This document shows positions 1-13,941 of a DNA stretch of 64,000 bases, piece by piece; positions within the stretch are counted from its first letter, which is position 1; the number at the start of each line of letters is the position of its first letter. The notes below the pieces were generated by a model that saw nothing but the letters and a program-made list of their open reading frames with translations, was not told the DNA's origin and made no database searches. This DNA comes from Streptomyces lichenis (GTDB taxonomy: Bacteria; Actinomycetota; Actinomycetes; Streptomycetales; Streptomycetaceae): positions 1 to 64,000 of the forward strand of contig NZ_JALPTH010000001.1 in NCBI RefSeq assembly GCF_023218175.1, written 5' to 3'. Both the position numbers and the translations under genes were made by a program.

Positions 1-80
1 TCGAACCCGGAAGCTAAGCCTTTCAGCGCCGATGGTACTGCAGGGGGGACCCTGTGGGAGAGTAGGACACCGCCGAACTT
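1..80 (+). rRNA. rrf: 5S ribosomal RNA, 3' part
   Basis: The first 80 bases match the 3' two thirds of an actinobacterial 5S rRNA: the segment running from the gaacccggaagctaagcc arm through the gatggtactg loop to the closing cgccgaactt end. The 5' part lies outside the window. It is followed within three bases by a tRNA gene, so this is the end of an rRNA operon with a distal tRNA. The exact 3' end may differ by one or two bases. Confidence 0.9.
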
Positions 81-82
81 CT

Positions 83-158
83 GCCCCTATAGCTCAGTCG
101 GTAGAGCGTCTCCATGGTAAGGAGAAGGTCAACGGTTCGATTCCGTTTGGGGGCTCCA
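83..158 (+). tRNA. tRNA-Thr (anticodon GGT), CCA encoded
   Basis: The sequence folds into a full cloverleaf. The acceptor stem pairs GCCCCTA with TGGGGGC. The D arm contains agctcagtcggtagagc. The anticodon stem is tctcc/ggaga around the loop atggtaa, giving anticodon GGT, which reads ACC threonine codons. The T arm is aacgg-ttcgatt-ccgtt. Discriminator T155 is followed by a genomically encoded CCA at 156-158. The gene sits directly behind 5S rRNA and is probably co-transcribed with the rRNA operon. Confidence 0.95.
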
Positions 159-162
159 TAAC

Positions 163-200
163 GAAAGCCCCGCCCATCATTGATGGGCGGGGCTTTTTTG
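163..200 (+). terminator. Rho-independent terminator of the rRNA/tRNA unit
   Basis: A long stem, agccccgcccatca paired with tgatgggcggggct, has a very short loop and is followed by TTTTTT. This is a canonical intrinsic terminator right after the tRNA-Thr CCA end. The A-rich left flank means it could also stop transcripts arriving from osaC on the other strand. Confidence 0.9.
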
Positions 201-358
201 CGTTGTGCGTGGCCATTCCCGACCTGTTCCGGTCGTTCCTGGCTCGTGGGGCGAGGTGTTCCCGCGCTGGGTCCCCGGTCTGGGCGGCAGCCGGGCCCCG
301 ATGAAGGCGGCGGTCATCCCGGCCGCCCTCGGGGCCACGGTCCTCACGCAAAGGCGCC

Positions 359-3025
359 TCAGGCGGGCGGGTGCTCCTCGGGGACGCGCATGGCGAGGAT
401 GGCCATGTCGTCGGAGGGCGGGTCGGCGGCGAAGCGTTCGACGGCGCGCATGATGCGGGCGGAGACCGCGCCGGCCGTGAGGCCCGTACAACTGGTGAGG
501 ACCTCGGCGAGGCCGTCGTCGCCGAGCATGCGGGAGCCCTCGCGGCGCTCGGTGACGCCGTCGGTGACGCAGAGGAGGACGTCGCCGGGGTCGAGGGTGA
601 CGGTCTCCTCGTACAGCTCCAGGTCGTCCATGACGCCGAGCAGGGGCTGCGGTTCGGCGGCGGGGGTGACGGTGCCGTCCTGGCGCAGGCGGAGGGGGAG
701 CGGGTGGCCGGCGCAGACGACCTTGAGTTGGGCGCTGCCGTCGGGCTGGGGCCGCAGCTCCCCGTACAGGAGGGTGAGGAAGCGGCTGCGGGAGCCCTCG
801 TCGAGGATGGCGGCGTTGAGGCGCTCCAGCACGGCGGGGCCGCCGAGGCCCTCGCGGGCGAGCAGGCGCAGGGCGTGGCGGGCCAGGCCGGTGACGGCGG
901 CGGCCTCCGGTCCCGTACCGCAGACGTCGCCGATGGCGAAGCCGTAGGCGTTGTCGCGGATGGGGAAGAGGTCGTAGAAGTCGCCGCCGACCTCGTTGCC
1001 CTCGCCGGCGGCGCGGTAGATGACGTCGACCTCGACGCCGGGGATGTCGGGGAGGCCGGGCGGCAGCAGGCTGCGCTGGAGGGACTGGCTGATGGCGGTG
1101 CGCTCGCTGTAGAGGCGGGCGTTGTCGAGGGCCAGAGCCGCTCGGCGGGAGAGGTCCTCGGCGAGTTCCAGGATCTCCTGGCGGAAGTGGTCGTCGGACG
1201 GCTTGCCGAGGGTCAGCATGCCGATCACGCGGTTGCGGGCGACCAGGGGGAGGACGACGGTCTCGCCGCCGACGGCCGACGCGGTGGCCAGGGTGGTGCT
1301 GATGCCGGAGGAGGCGGAGGAGCCGAGGCCGAGCTCGCGCATGGAGGTGCGGACGGCGGCCTGGTGGGCGGCTTGAGAGGGCGCGGTCCAGATACGGGCG
1401 CCGGGGGAGGGGACCGGTTCGGGCGGCGGGATCTTGCCGAGCAGGTCCTTGAGGCCGTCGATGCGCTCCTCGTCCTCGTGCAGCACATAGGAGAGGTACG
1501 GGTCGGAGGTGGCGTCGGCGATCGTGTAGACGGCGCACCAGGTGGCGAGCGTCGGCACGGTCATCTGGGCCATGAGGGCGAGGGTCTGGTCGCGGTCCAG
1601 GGTGCCGGCCAGCAGGTCGGAGGCCTCGACCAGGAAGCTGAGGGAGCCGCGGCGCAGGCGTTCCAGCTCGCCGAGGCGGGCGGACTCGACGGCGAGCGCG
1701 ATCCGGTCGGCGGCGAACTGGAGGCGCAGCGCCTCCTCGTTGGAGTAGCGCGCGGAGGCCTCGGCGGCCACGCCGAGGGAGCCGGTCAGCCGCCCCTCGA
1801 CCTTGAGCGGGACGGTGACCACGGAGCGCATTCCGGTGCCGCCGAGGAGGGGTACGGCGCCGGGGGCGGCGTCCAGGTCCTCGTGGACGGCGGGCATCCG
1901 GGCGGAGGCGTACCGTCCGGTGCCGGACTCGACGGGCACGCGGGCGAAGCGCTGGCGGGCGGAGGGCAGCCCGGTGGTGGCGCGGACCTCCAGCTCGGTC
2001 TCGTCGTCGGTGGCCAGGAGCAGGAAGGCGGCGTCGCCGTCGAGCATGTCGCGGGCGCGCTCCACGGTGCGCTGGAGGAGCCCGTCGAGGTCGTCGGGGG
2101 CGGGGGAGCCGATGAAGACCTCGAAGGGGTCGATCGGGCGGCCCTCGGCGCCGGACGTGCCGTTGTCGGGGGAGGCGGAGTGGTTGCGGGGCGGGGACTG
2201 GAGGACGGCGCGCTCGTAGTCGCGGACCAGCAGGCAGACGGTGGAGGGCTCGCCGCTGGTGTCGCGGACCCGCAGATGGGAGCCGTAGACGGGGATGACG
2301 CGGCCGTCGGTGTTGCGGATGCCGTAGCTGCCCTCCCAGCGGGAGAGCTTCAGGGCCTCGGCGAGGCCGGTGCCGGTGCCGGGGGTGTGCGGCCAGGCGG
2401 CGAGGTCGCCCAGCGGTTTGCCGGTGACCTGGTCGGGGGTGTAGCCGAAGAGCTGCTCGGCGTCCTCGTTCCAGGCGCCGATGGCGCCGCCCTGGTCGAT
2501 CTGGACGACGGCGACGCGGACCCGGTCGTCGGTGGTGGGCAGCAGTTCGACGGGGAGGACCGGGCCGGCGGAGCGGGTGCCGACGGGGCGCTCGGGCAGG
2601 TCGAGCTGGAACCAGACGTGTTTGCGAGTGGGGGAGTAGTCAACGCCCCAGCGGGTGGCGAGCGCGGCGCAGAGCATCAGCCCGCGGCCGTTCTCCCGGT
2701 CGGGGTCGGCGACGGCCGGGCCGCTGCCCTGGAGGGGGACCTCGCGTTCGGGGTAGCGGTCGGCGACCTCGACGCGGACGCTGTGCTCGGCGCGCAGGCA
2801 CAGCACGTCGGCGGAGGTGCCGGCGTGGATGACGGCGTTGGTGACGAGTTCGCTGGTCAGGACGACGGCGTCATCGACGACATCGGTGTGGCCCCACCCC
2901 TGGAGGGTGTCCCGGACGAAGGCCCGGGCGGTCGCCACGGACCGCCCCACGGGTTCGAAGGTGGCGGCCGCCCGCGCGGTGATCACAGAACTCCTCGTAC
3001 GCGTCTCGACGCCCGGGTCTGCCAT
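359..3025 (-). CDS. osaC: OsaC-like multidomain regulator: RsbW-type kinase, PAS, GAF, PP2C phosphatase
   Basis: The 888-residue protein has four module types in order. An RsbW-like HATPase (about 25-150) shows ELVTNAV and GRGLML. A PAS domain covers about 165-275. Two GAF-like regions cover about 310-470 and 480-630. A SpoIIE/PP2C phosphatase (about 640-880) shows metal-binding motifs GGDFYD, GDVCGTG, VTDGVTE and DDMAILAM. In S. coelicolor the product of the gene at this position, OsaC, modulates the stress sigma factor SigB after osmotic shock; that role is transferred by architecture and synteny. It is divergent from osaA across about 295 bp. The ATG at 3025 is used. A GTG at 2986 has AGGAG four bases upstream and is a real alternative that would keep the kinase domain intact. 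No SigB-type promoter could be recognised with confidence. Confidence 0.85.
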   Translation of the reverse strand: MADPGVETRTRSSVITARAAATFEPVGRSVATARAFVRDTLQGWGHTDVVDDAVVLTSELVTNAVIHAGTSADVLCLRAEHSVRVEVADRYPEREVPLQGSGPAVADPDRENGRGLMLCAALATRWGVDYSPTRKHVWFQLDLPERPVGTRSAGPVLPVELLPTTDDRVRVAVVQIDQGGAIGAWNEDAEQLFGYTPDQVTGKPLGDLAAWPHTPGTGTGLAEALKLSRWEGSYGIRNTDGRVIPVYGSHLRVRDTSGEPSTVCLLVRDYERAVLQSPPRNHSASPDNGTSGAEGRPIDPFEVFIGSPAPDDLDGLLQRTVERARDMLDGDAAFLLLATDDETELEVRATTGLPSARQRFARVPVESGTGRYASARMPAVHEDLDAAPGAVPLLGGTGMRSVVTVPLKVEGRLTGSLGVAAEASARYSNEEALRLQFAADRIALAVESARLGELERLRRGSLSFLVEASDLLAGTLDRDQTLALMAQMTVPTLATWCAVYTIADATSDPYLSYVLHEDEERIDGLKDLLGKIPPPEPVPSPGARIWTAPSQAAHQAAVRTSMRELGLGSSASSGISTTLATASAVGGETVVLPLVARNRVIGMLTLGKPSDDHFRQEILELAEDLSRRAALALDNARLYSERTAISQSLQRSLLPPGLPDIPGVEVDVIYRAAGEGNEVGGDFYDLFPIRDNAYGFAIGDVCGTGPEAAAVTGLARHALRLLAREGLGGPAVLERLNAAILDEGSRSRFLTLLYGELRPQPDGSAQLKVVCAGHPLPLRLRQDGTVTPAAEPQPLLGVMDDLELYEETVTLDPGDVLLCVTDGVTERREGSRMLGDDGLAEVLTSCTGLTAGAVSARIMRAVERFAADPPSDDMAILAMRVPEEHPPA

Positions 3026-3319
3026 GCTCGGCTCAGCCCCTCCCCTGGTAACACCGGTAACCGCTGGTCGTGCCGCCCGTCCACCGCCTCCGCCGGGCGG
3101 ACCGGGGCGGTTGGACAGCCGGATGCCAGGTTACTTACCTTCGCTGTCCTGGCGGATGGTGGTCACCGCTGTTTCCGTCCCCCGAGGGTGGGGACGTTAT
3201 GCGAAGCTGCCGAACTGTTATGGCCTGGTTCCGCCGCGGTGAAACACTGGGGGATGGTTCCGGCGCCGGCTGGTGGCGGAGTACCGAGCATGACGGTCGA
3301 CCCTTGCGGGAGGGACACG
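3026..3319. promoter_or_regulatory. Divergent osaC/osaA control region
   Basis: This 294 bp gap separates the divergent osaC and osaA genes. It holds the direct repeat GGTAACACCGGTAACC at 3047-3062, a near-palindrome AGGTTACTTACCT at about 3128-3140, and an inverted repeat GTCCCC-N7-GGGGAC at 3177-3195. These are plausible regulator sites. No consensus -35/-10 pair stands out, so promoter positions are not assigned. Confidence 0.5.
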
Positions 3320-8818
<5,499 letters not shown>

Positions 8819-8857
8819 CTTTCAGTGACCGATCAAGGGGGCAAATCCGGCTGCTTG

Positions 8858-8990
8858 TTGACAGACTGTGGTGGAAAACGTGTGAGAAGGCGCTCACCGG
8901 GGAACTTTCCGGTCGTCGGCCGCGTTTGAGCTGTGTGCGCAGTGACATCGCGGTGACAGGGTGTGGTGACAGGCGGGGTGCGGCTACGAT
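8858..8990 (+). promoter_or_regulatory. osaB upstream region: TTGACA element and GTGACA direct repeats
   Basis: The 254 bp gap between osaA and osaB contains TTGACA at 8858-8863 and three direct GTGACA repeats at 8942, 8953 and 8966. A TACGAT hexamer resembling a -10 element lies at 8985-8990. The repeat spacing of 11 and 13 bp is near one helical turn, which suggests an activator or repressor site controlling osaB separately from osaA. This is a sequence observation only. Confidence 0.4.
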
Positions 8991-9072
8991 GACCGGCACA
9001 AGGACGGACGGCGCAAGGGAGTCGTCTTCTGGGGCGGCGCCCGGCCGACTGCCGGGGCGAGGAGGACGGGCC

Positions 9073-9732
9073 ATGGTGCAGAAGGCCAAGATCCTCCTGG
9101 TCGATGACCGACCGGAGAATCTGCTGGCGCTGGAGGCCATCCTCTCTGCGCTCGATCAGACGCTGGTGCGGGCATCGTCAGGGGAGGAAGCGCTCAAGGC
9201 GCTGCTGACGGACGACTTCGCGGTCATCCTGCTGGACGTCCAGATGCCGGGGATGGACGGCTTCGAGACCGCCGCGCACATCAAGCGCCGCGAGCGGACC
9301 CGGGACATCCCGATCATCTTCCTCACCGCGATCAACCACGGCCCGCACCACACCTTCCGGGGCTACGCGGCCGGTGCGGTCGACTACATCTCCAAGCCGT
9401 TCGACCCCTGGGTGCTGCGGGCCAAGGTCTCCGTCTTCGTCGAGCTGTACATGAAGAACTGTCAGCTCCGCGAGCAGGCCGCGCTGCTGCGGCTCCAGCT
9501 CGAAGGCGGCGAGAGCCCCGAGCAGAACGGCGCCGCGGTACGCGAGTCCCCCGGGCTGCTCGCCGAGCTCTCCGCCCGGCTGGCCGCCGTCGAGGAGCAG
9601 GCCGAGGCACTGTCCAAGCAGCTTGACGACGAGTCGGCGGACGCCGCCGCCGTGGCCACCGCCGCCCATCTGGAGCGCAAGCTCACCGGGCTGCGCCGCG
9701 CCCTGGACGCCCTGGAGCCCGGCGCCTCCTGA
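9073..9732 (+). CDS. osaB: OsaB-like response regulator with coiled-coil output
   Basis: The ATG start follows GGAGG with seven-base spacing and gives 219 residues. Residues 1-125 form a receiver domain with acidic DD at 11-12, phospho-acceptor Asp55 in [11 protein letters not shown], and a conserved Lys in SKPF. The C-terminal 90 residues have no DNA-binding domain but form a heptad-rich Ala/Glu/Leu coiled coil, so output is likely protein-protein contact. It lies 254 bp behind the kinase gene with its own putative control region. In S. coelicolor, OsaB is needed for growth at high osmolarity; that role is inferred here from synteny and matching architecture. Confidence 0.9.
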   Translation: MVQKAKILLVDDRPENLLALEAILSALDQTLVRASSGEEALKALLTDDFAVILLDVQMPGMDGFETAAHIKRRERTRDIPIIFLTAINHGPHHTFRGYAAGAVDYISKPFDPWVLRAKVSVFVELYMKNCQLREQAALLRLQLEGGESPEQNGAAVRESPGLLAELSARLAAVEEQAEALSKQLDDESADAAAVATAAHLERKLTGLRRALDALEPGAS

Positions 9733-9841
9733 CCGGCCCCGCTGAGGCACCGTCAGCCCGCGCTCGTACACCGGACGACACGAACGGGTGAAGCGGTGGG
9801 CACACGTGTCCACCGCGCCCCGCGACGGTAACCTCACCCCC

Positions 9842-12640
9842 ATGGCCTCACGTACGTCCGGCAAGGGTTCCCAGGGCACGGCGGGCGCCGCGAAGCCGTC
9901 AGCCGGCCGTACGGCGGCCGCGCGGAAGACGGCGTCCGCCGCCCCTCCGCCGCCCGCCCGCAAGGCCGCCGCCCGCAGAGCCCCCGCGAAGAAGGCGCCC
10001 GCCAAGCGGCCGCCGGCCAGGAAGGCCGTCCGCAAACCGGCCAAGCCCGCGCCCTCCGCCACCGGCGGCGTCTACCGCCTGGTGCGCGCCTGCTGGCTCG
10101 GCCTCGCGCACGCCGTCGGCGCCCTGTTCCGCGGCATAGGGCGCGGTGCCAAGGGGCTCGACCCGGCCCACCGCAAGGACGGTCTGGCGCTGCTGCTGCT
10201 CGGCATCGCCCTGGTCGTCGCCGCCGGCACCTGGGCCCAGCTGCGCGGCCCGGTCGGCGACCTGGTCGAGATGCTGGTCACCGGCGCCTTCGGCCGGCTC
10301 GACCTGATCGCCCCGCTGCTCGTCGGCGCCGTCGCCGTCCGGCTCATCCTGCACCCCGAGAAGCCCGAGGCCAACGGACGGATCGTCATCGGGCTGTCCG
10401 CCCTGGTCACCGGCGTCCTCGGCCAGGTCCACATCGCCTGCGGCTCCCCGGCCCGCAGCGAGGGCACCGACGCCCTGGCCAACGCCGGCGGCCTCATCGG
10501 CTGGGCCGCCTCCCAGCCCCTGGTCTTCCTGATGGGCGAGGTCCTCGCGGTCCCGCTGCTGGCGCTGCTCACCGTCTTCGGGCTGCTCGTGGTCACCGCC
10601 ACCCCGGTGAACGCCATCCCGCGCCGGCTGCGGGCGCTCGGCGAACGGCTCGGCGTCGTCGAGCCCCGGTACGCGCCCGAGGCCCCCGGCGAGGAGGGGT
10701 ACGCGGACGAGTGGCGGGACGCCCCGGCGCGGCCCCGCCGACGGGCGGTCGCCCCGGCCGAGGACGACCCCTACGCGGCCGAGGCGGAGGCGCTCGGCAG
10801 CCGCCGCCGCACCCGGCGCACCGCGAGCGGCGGCCCCTCGCAGGACGCGGTGGACGTGGCCGCGGCCGCCGCGGCGGCGCTGGACGGAGCCGTACTCGGC
10901 GGGATGCCGCCCTCCCCGGTCGTCGCCGACCTCACCAAGGACGTCACCGCCGACCGGCGCAAGGCCCGCGAGGAGGCGGCCGGCGCCCCGGTGCCGGGCA
11001 GCCGCCGCGACATCCCGGGCCCCGGCTCCGTACCCCCGGCCCGGGACTCCGGCACCGCGCGGGACGGCGAGGACAGCGGGCAGGTGCCCGACCTCACCAA
11101 GTCCAGCCCGGTGAAGGAGGACAGCGGCTCGCTGCCGGCCCGCGCCGAGCAGCTCCAGCTCTCCGGCGACATCACCTACTCGCTGCCCTCGCTGGACCTG
11201 CTGGAGCGCGGCGGCCCCGGCAAGACCCGCAGCGCCGCCAACGACGCCATAGTGGCCTCGCTGCGCCGGGTGTTCGGCGAGTTCAAGGTGGACGCCGACG
11301 TCACCGGCTTCACCCGCGGCCCGACGGTCACCCGCTACGAGGTGGAGCTCGGCCCGGCGGTCAAGGTGGAGCGGATCACCGCGCTCACCAAGAACATCGC
11401 CTACGCCGTCGCCAGCCCGGACGTGCGGATCATCTCGCCCATCCCCGGCAAGTCCGCCGTCGGCATCGAGATCCCCAACACCGACCGCGAGATGGTCAAC
11501 CTCGGGGACGTGCTGCGGCTCGCCGACGGCGAGGAGGACGACCCGATGCTGGTCGCCTTCGGCAAGGACGTCGAGGGCGGCTATGTGATGCACAGCCTCG
11601 CCAAGATGCCGCACATGCTGGTGGCCGGCGCCACCGGCTCCGGCAAGTCCTCCTGCATCAACTGCCTGATCACCTCGATCATGATGCGGGCCACCCCGGA
11701 GGACGTCCGGCTGGTGCTGGTCGACCCCAAGCGCGTGGAGCTCACCGCGTACGAGGGCATCCCGCACCTGATCACCCCGATCATCACCAACCCCAAGAAG
11801 GCCGCCGAGGCCCTGCAGTGGGTGGTGCGCGAGATGGACCTGCGCTACGACGACCTGGCCGCCTTCGGCTACCGGCACATCGACGACTTCAACGCCGCCA
11901 TCCGCAGCGGCAAGCTGAAGACCCCCGAGGGCAGCGAGCGGGTGCTCCAGCCCTATCCGTACCTGCTGGTCATCGTGGACGAGCTGGCCGACCTGATGAT
12001 GGTCGCCCCCCGGGACGTCGAGGACGCCATCGTCCGCATCACCCAGCTCGCCCGGGCCGCCGGCATCCACCTGGTGCTCGCCACCCAGCGGCCCTCGGTG
12101 GACGTGGTCACCGGACTGATCAAGGCGAACGTGCCCTCCCGGCTGGCCTTCGCCACCTCCTCGCTCGCCGACAGCCGGGTCATCCTCGACCAGCCCGGCG
12201 CCGAGAAGCTCATCGGCAAGGGCGACGGGCTGTTCCTGCCGATGGGCGCCAACAAGCCCACCCGTATGCAGGGCGCCTTCGTCACCGAGGACGAGGTCGC
12301 GGCCGTCGTCCAGCACTGCAAGGACCAGATGGCGCCGGTCTTCCGCGACGACGTCACCGGAGGCAGCAAGCAGACGAAGGAGATCGACGAGGAGATCGGC
12401 GACGACCTGGACCTGCTCTGCCAGGCCGCCGAGCTGGTCGTCTCCACCCAGTTCGGCTCCACCTCGATGCTCCAGCGCAAGCTGCGGGTGGGCTTCGCCA
12501 AGGCCGGCCGGCTGATGGACCTGATGGAGTCCCGGGGCGTGGTCGGGCCGAGCGAAGGGTCCAAGGCCCGGGACGTCCTCGTCAAGCCGGACGAGCTGGA
12601 CGGCGTACTGGCGGTCATCCGGGGGGAGTCCGAAGGCTAG
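9842..12640 (+). CDS. ftsK: DNA translocase FtsK
   Basis: The 932-residue protein pumps chromosomal DNA through closing septa. A Lys/Ala/Pro-rich basic N-terminus is followed by about four transmembrane segments (roughly residues 110-265) and a disordered Pro/Ala linker. The RecA-like motor has Walker A GATGSGKSS (Lys602) and Walker B VIVDELADLMM, with the QRPS motif after it. The C-terminal winged-helix gamma domain (about 860-930) recognises polarity sequences in other species. The ATG at 9842 has no clear ribosome-binding site and may be read from a short leader. An upstream in-frame start at 9788 would add 18 poorly conserved-looking residues. Length is typical for Streptomyces FtsK. Confidence 0.95.
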   Translation: MASRTSGKGSQGTAGAAKPSAGRTAAARKTASAAPPPPARKAAARRAPAKKAPAKRPPARKAVRKPAKPAPSATGGVYRLVRACWLGLAHAVGALFRGIGRGAKGLDPAHRKDGLALLLLGIALVVAAGTWAQLRGPVGDLVEMLVTGAFGRLDLIAPLLVGAVAVRLILHPEKPEANGRIVIGLSALVTGVLGQVHIACGSPARSEGTDALANAGGLIGWAASQPLVFLMGEVLAVPLLALLTVFGLLVVTATPVNAIPRRLRALGERLGVVEPRYAPEAPGEEGYADEWRDAPARPRRRAVAPAEDDPYAAEAEALGSRRRTRRTASGGPSQDAVDVAAAAAAALDGAVLGGMPPSPVVADLTKDVTADRRKAREEAAGAPVPGSRRDIPGPGSVPPARDSGTARDGEDSGQVPDLTKSSPVKEDSGSLPARAEQLQLSGDITYSLPSLDLLERGGPGKTRSAANDAIVASLRRVFGEFKVDADVTGFTRGPTVTRYEVELGPAVKVERITALTKNIAYAVASPDVRIISPIPGKSAVGIEIPNTDREMVNLGDVLRLADGEEDDPMLVAFGKDVEGGYVMHSLAKMPHMLVAGATGSGKSSCINCLITSIMMRATPEDVRLVLVDPKRVELTAYEGIPHLITPIITNPKKAAEALQWVVREMDLRYDDLAAFGYRHIDDFNAAIRSGKLKTPEGSERVLQPYPYLLVIVDELADLMMVAPRDVEDAIVRITQLARAAGIHLVLATQRPSVDVVTGLIKANVPSRLAFATSSLADSRVILDQPGAEKLIGKGDGLFLPMGANKPTRMQGAFVTEDEVAAVVQHCKDQMAPVFRDDVTGGSKQTKEIDEEIGDDLDLLCQAAELVVSTQFGSTSMLQRKLRVGFAKAGRLMDLMESRGVVGPSEGSKARDVLVKPDELDGVLAVIRGESEG

Positions 12641-12813
12641 GGACACGCATTCGCCGCCCGCACGCGGGCAACCGTTTCCCCCCGGCGTACGTCACGTTGG
12701 GCAGGGAGGCGGATGATGCCGTCCCGAGCCCACCGCGAGACCTCTCCGTCACCCGCTTCTGTCACCTCCGGGCGGACAATCATTCCAACGGCGTACGAAG
12801 TGCGTCCGTCCGG

Positions 12814-12844
12814 TTGCCCCACCCTTTCGCTCCCCTCATAAACT
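12814..12844 (+). promoter_or_regulatory. Candidate promoter of the RodZ-like gene
   Basis: TTGCCC at 12814-12819 and TAAACT at 12839-12844 form a -35/-10-like pair with a 19 bp spacer. The pair lies 40 bp upstream of the GTG start at 12885, in the 244 bp gap after ftsK. The spacer is slightly long, so this is only a candidate. Confidence 0.4.
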
Positions 12845-12884
12845 GAACTACCCGCAGGTGGTTGCACGCTCGAAAGGCCCACTC

Positions 12885-13745
12885 GTGTCCATCGGCAACT
12901 CCCCCGAAGAAGAGCAGCCTTCGACAACTCCGGACCCCGAACCCGCTGAGGACCGGCCCTCGATCGGCAGCGTGCTCCGGCACGCGCGGACCGCCTCCGG
13001 TCTCACCGTCGAGGAGGTCAGCGCCTCCACCCGTGTGCGCGTCCCCATCGTGCACGCGATCGAGGAGGACGACTTCTCCCGGTGCGGCGGAGACGTGTAC
13101 GCCCGAGGCCACATCCGTACGCTCGCGCGTGCGGCCGGCCTGGACGCCGACGCCCTGGTGGAGCGGTACGACGCCGAACACGGCGGCCGCCCCGCCCCGA
13201 CCCCCGCCGCGCCGATGTTCGAGGCGGAGCGCATCCGCCCCGAGCGCCGCCGGCCCAACTGGACCGCGGCCATGGTGGCGGCGATCGTCGCGGTCATCGG
13301 CTTCGTGGGCTTCACCCTCTTCAGCGGCGGTGAGCCCGACTCGCGAGGCAACGTGGCCGGCGACCCGGCCTCGCCCGCGCGGGAGTCGGTCGCCCCGCCC
13401 AAGCCGAGCAAGGCCGCCCCCCGGCCCGCCCCGGCCGAGAGCGCCATCGCGGCGATCCCCAAGGACCGGGTCACGGTCAAGCTCACCGCCGTCCAGGGCA
13501 AGAGCTGGGTCACCGCCACCGGCACCGGCGGCAAGCGGCTCTTCGACGGCCTGCTGGACCAGAACGGCCCCCAGAAGAGCTCCAGGACCGTGGACGTCGA
13601 GGACCCCGAGCAGGTCGACCTGGTCCTCGGCAACGCGGGCGCGATCGAGCTGTTCGTCAACGGCAAGAAGGTCGAGGACAGGTACGCCCTCGGCGAGGTC
13701 AAGCGGATCAGCTACCAGAAGGGCGACGACCCCCAGGACGGGTGA
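12885..13745 (+). CDS. RodZ-like helix-turn-helix membrane protein (HTH_25/DUF4115)
   Basis: The 286-residue protein starts at a GTG preceded by GAAAGG seven bases away; an earlier GTG at 12858 lacks a ribosome-binding site. An acidic N-terminus precedes an HTH_25-type helix-turn-helix (about 25-90). A basic segment and one transmembrane helix (about 127-147) follow, then a Pro-rich spacer and a DUF4115 beta domain at the C-terminus. This matches the RodZ/YmfM layout: cytoplasmic helix-turn-helix, membrane anchor and extracytoplasmic domain. RodZ organises MreB-dependent morphogenesis in rods; in streptomycetes the role is less clear. A perfect 13 bp hairpin follows the stop codon. Confidence 0.8.
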   Translation: MSIGNSPEEEQPSTTPDPEPAEDRPSIGSVLRHARTASGLTVEEVSASTRVRVPIVHAIEEDDFSRCGGDVYARGHIRTLARAAGLDADALVERYDAEHGGRPAPTPAAPMFEAERIRPERRRPNWTAAMVAAIVAVIGFVGFTLFSGGEPDSRGNVAGDPASPARESVAPPKPSKAAPRPAPAESAIAAIPKDRVTVKLTAVQGKSWVTATGTGGKRLFDGLLDQNGPQKSSRTVDVEDPEQVDLVLGNAGAIELFVNGKKVEDRYALGEVKRISYQKGDDPQDG

Positions 13746-13762
13746 GCCCCGGCACATCCACG

Positions 13763-13793
13763 GGCGCCCGGGAGCGATCGGCTCCCGGGCGCC
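13763..13793 (+). terminator. Hairpin terminator after the RodZ-like gene
   Basis: A perfect 13 bp inverted repeat, GGCGCCCGGGAGC and GCTCCCGGGCGCC, with a five-base loop lies 18 bp after the stop codon. There is no T tract, which is common for Streptomyces terminators. Confidence 0.7.
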
Positions 13794-13941
13794 GGTGTGT
13801 TCCGCGGGCTTCCGCGGCGGGGGCGGACGCGGCTCGGGGGCGCTCAGCCGGGGTGCGCGGTTCGCGCCGGCGGGCGGCCGGAGCCGGGGGCGGCGACCCT
13901 GCGCGGCAAGGCGCCCATCGGGACGAAGTAGTCTTGAGTCC

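Noticed and set aside
2986..3200. SigB promoter upstream of osaC
   Set aside because: SigB control is expected from the literature, but no GTTT-N14-16-GGGTAC-like pair was found with acceptable spacing.
10711..12846. A 711-codon plus-strand frame overlapping ftsK
   Set aside because: It is out of frame with the ftsK motor motifs and encodes Arg/Gly/Pro-rich sequence; a GC shadow.
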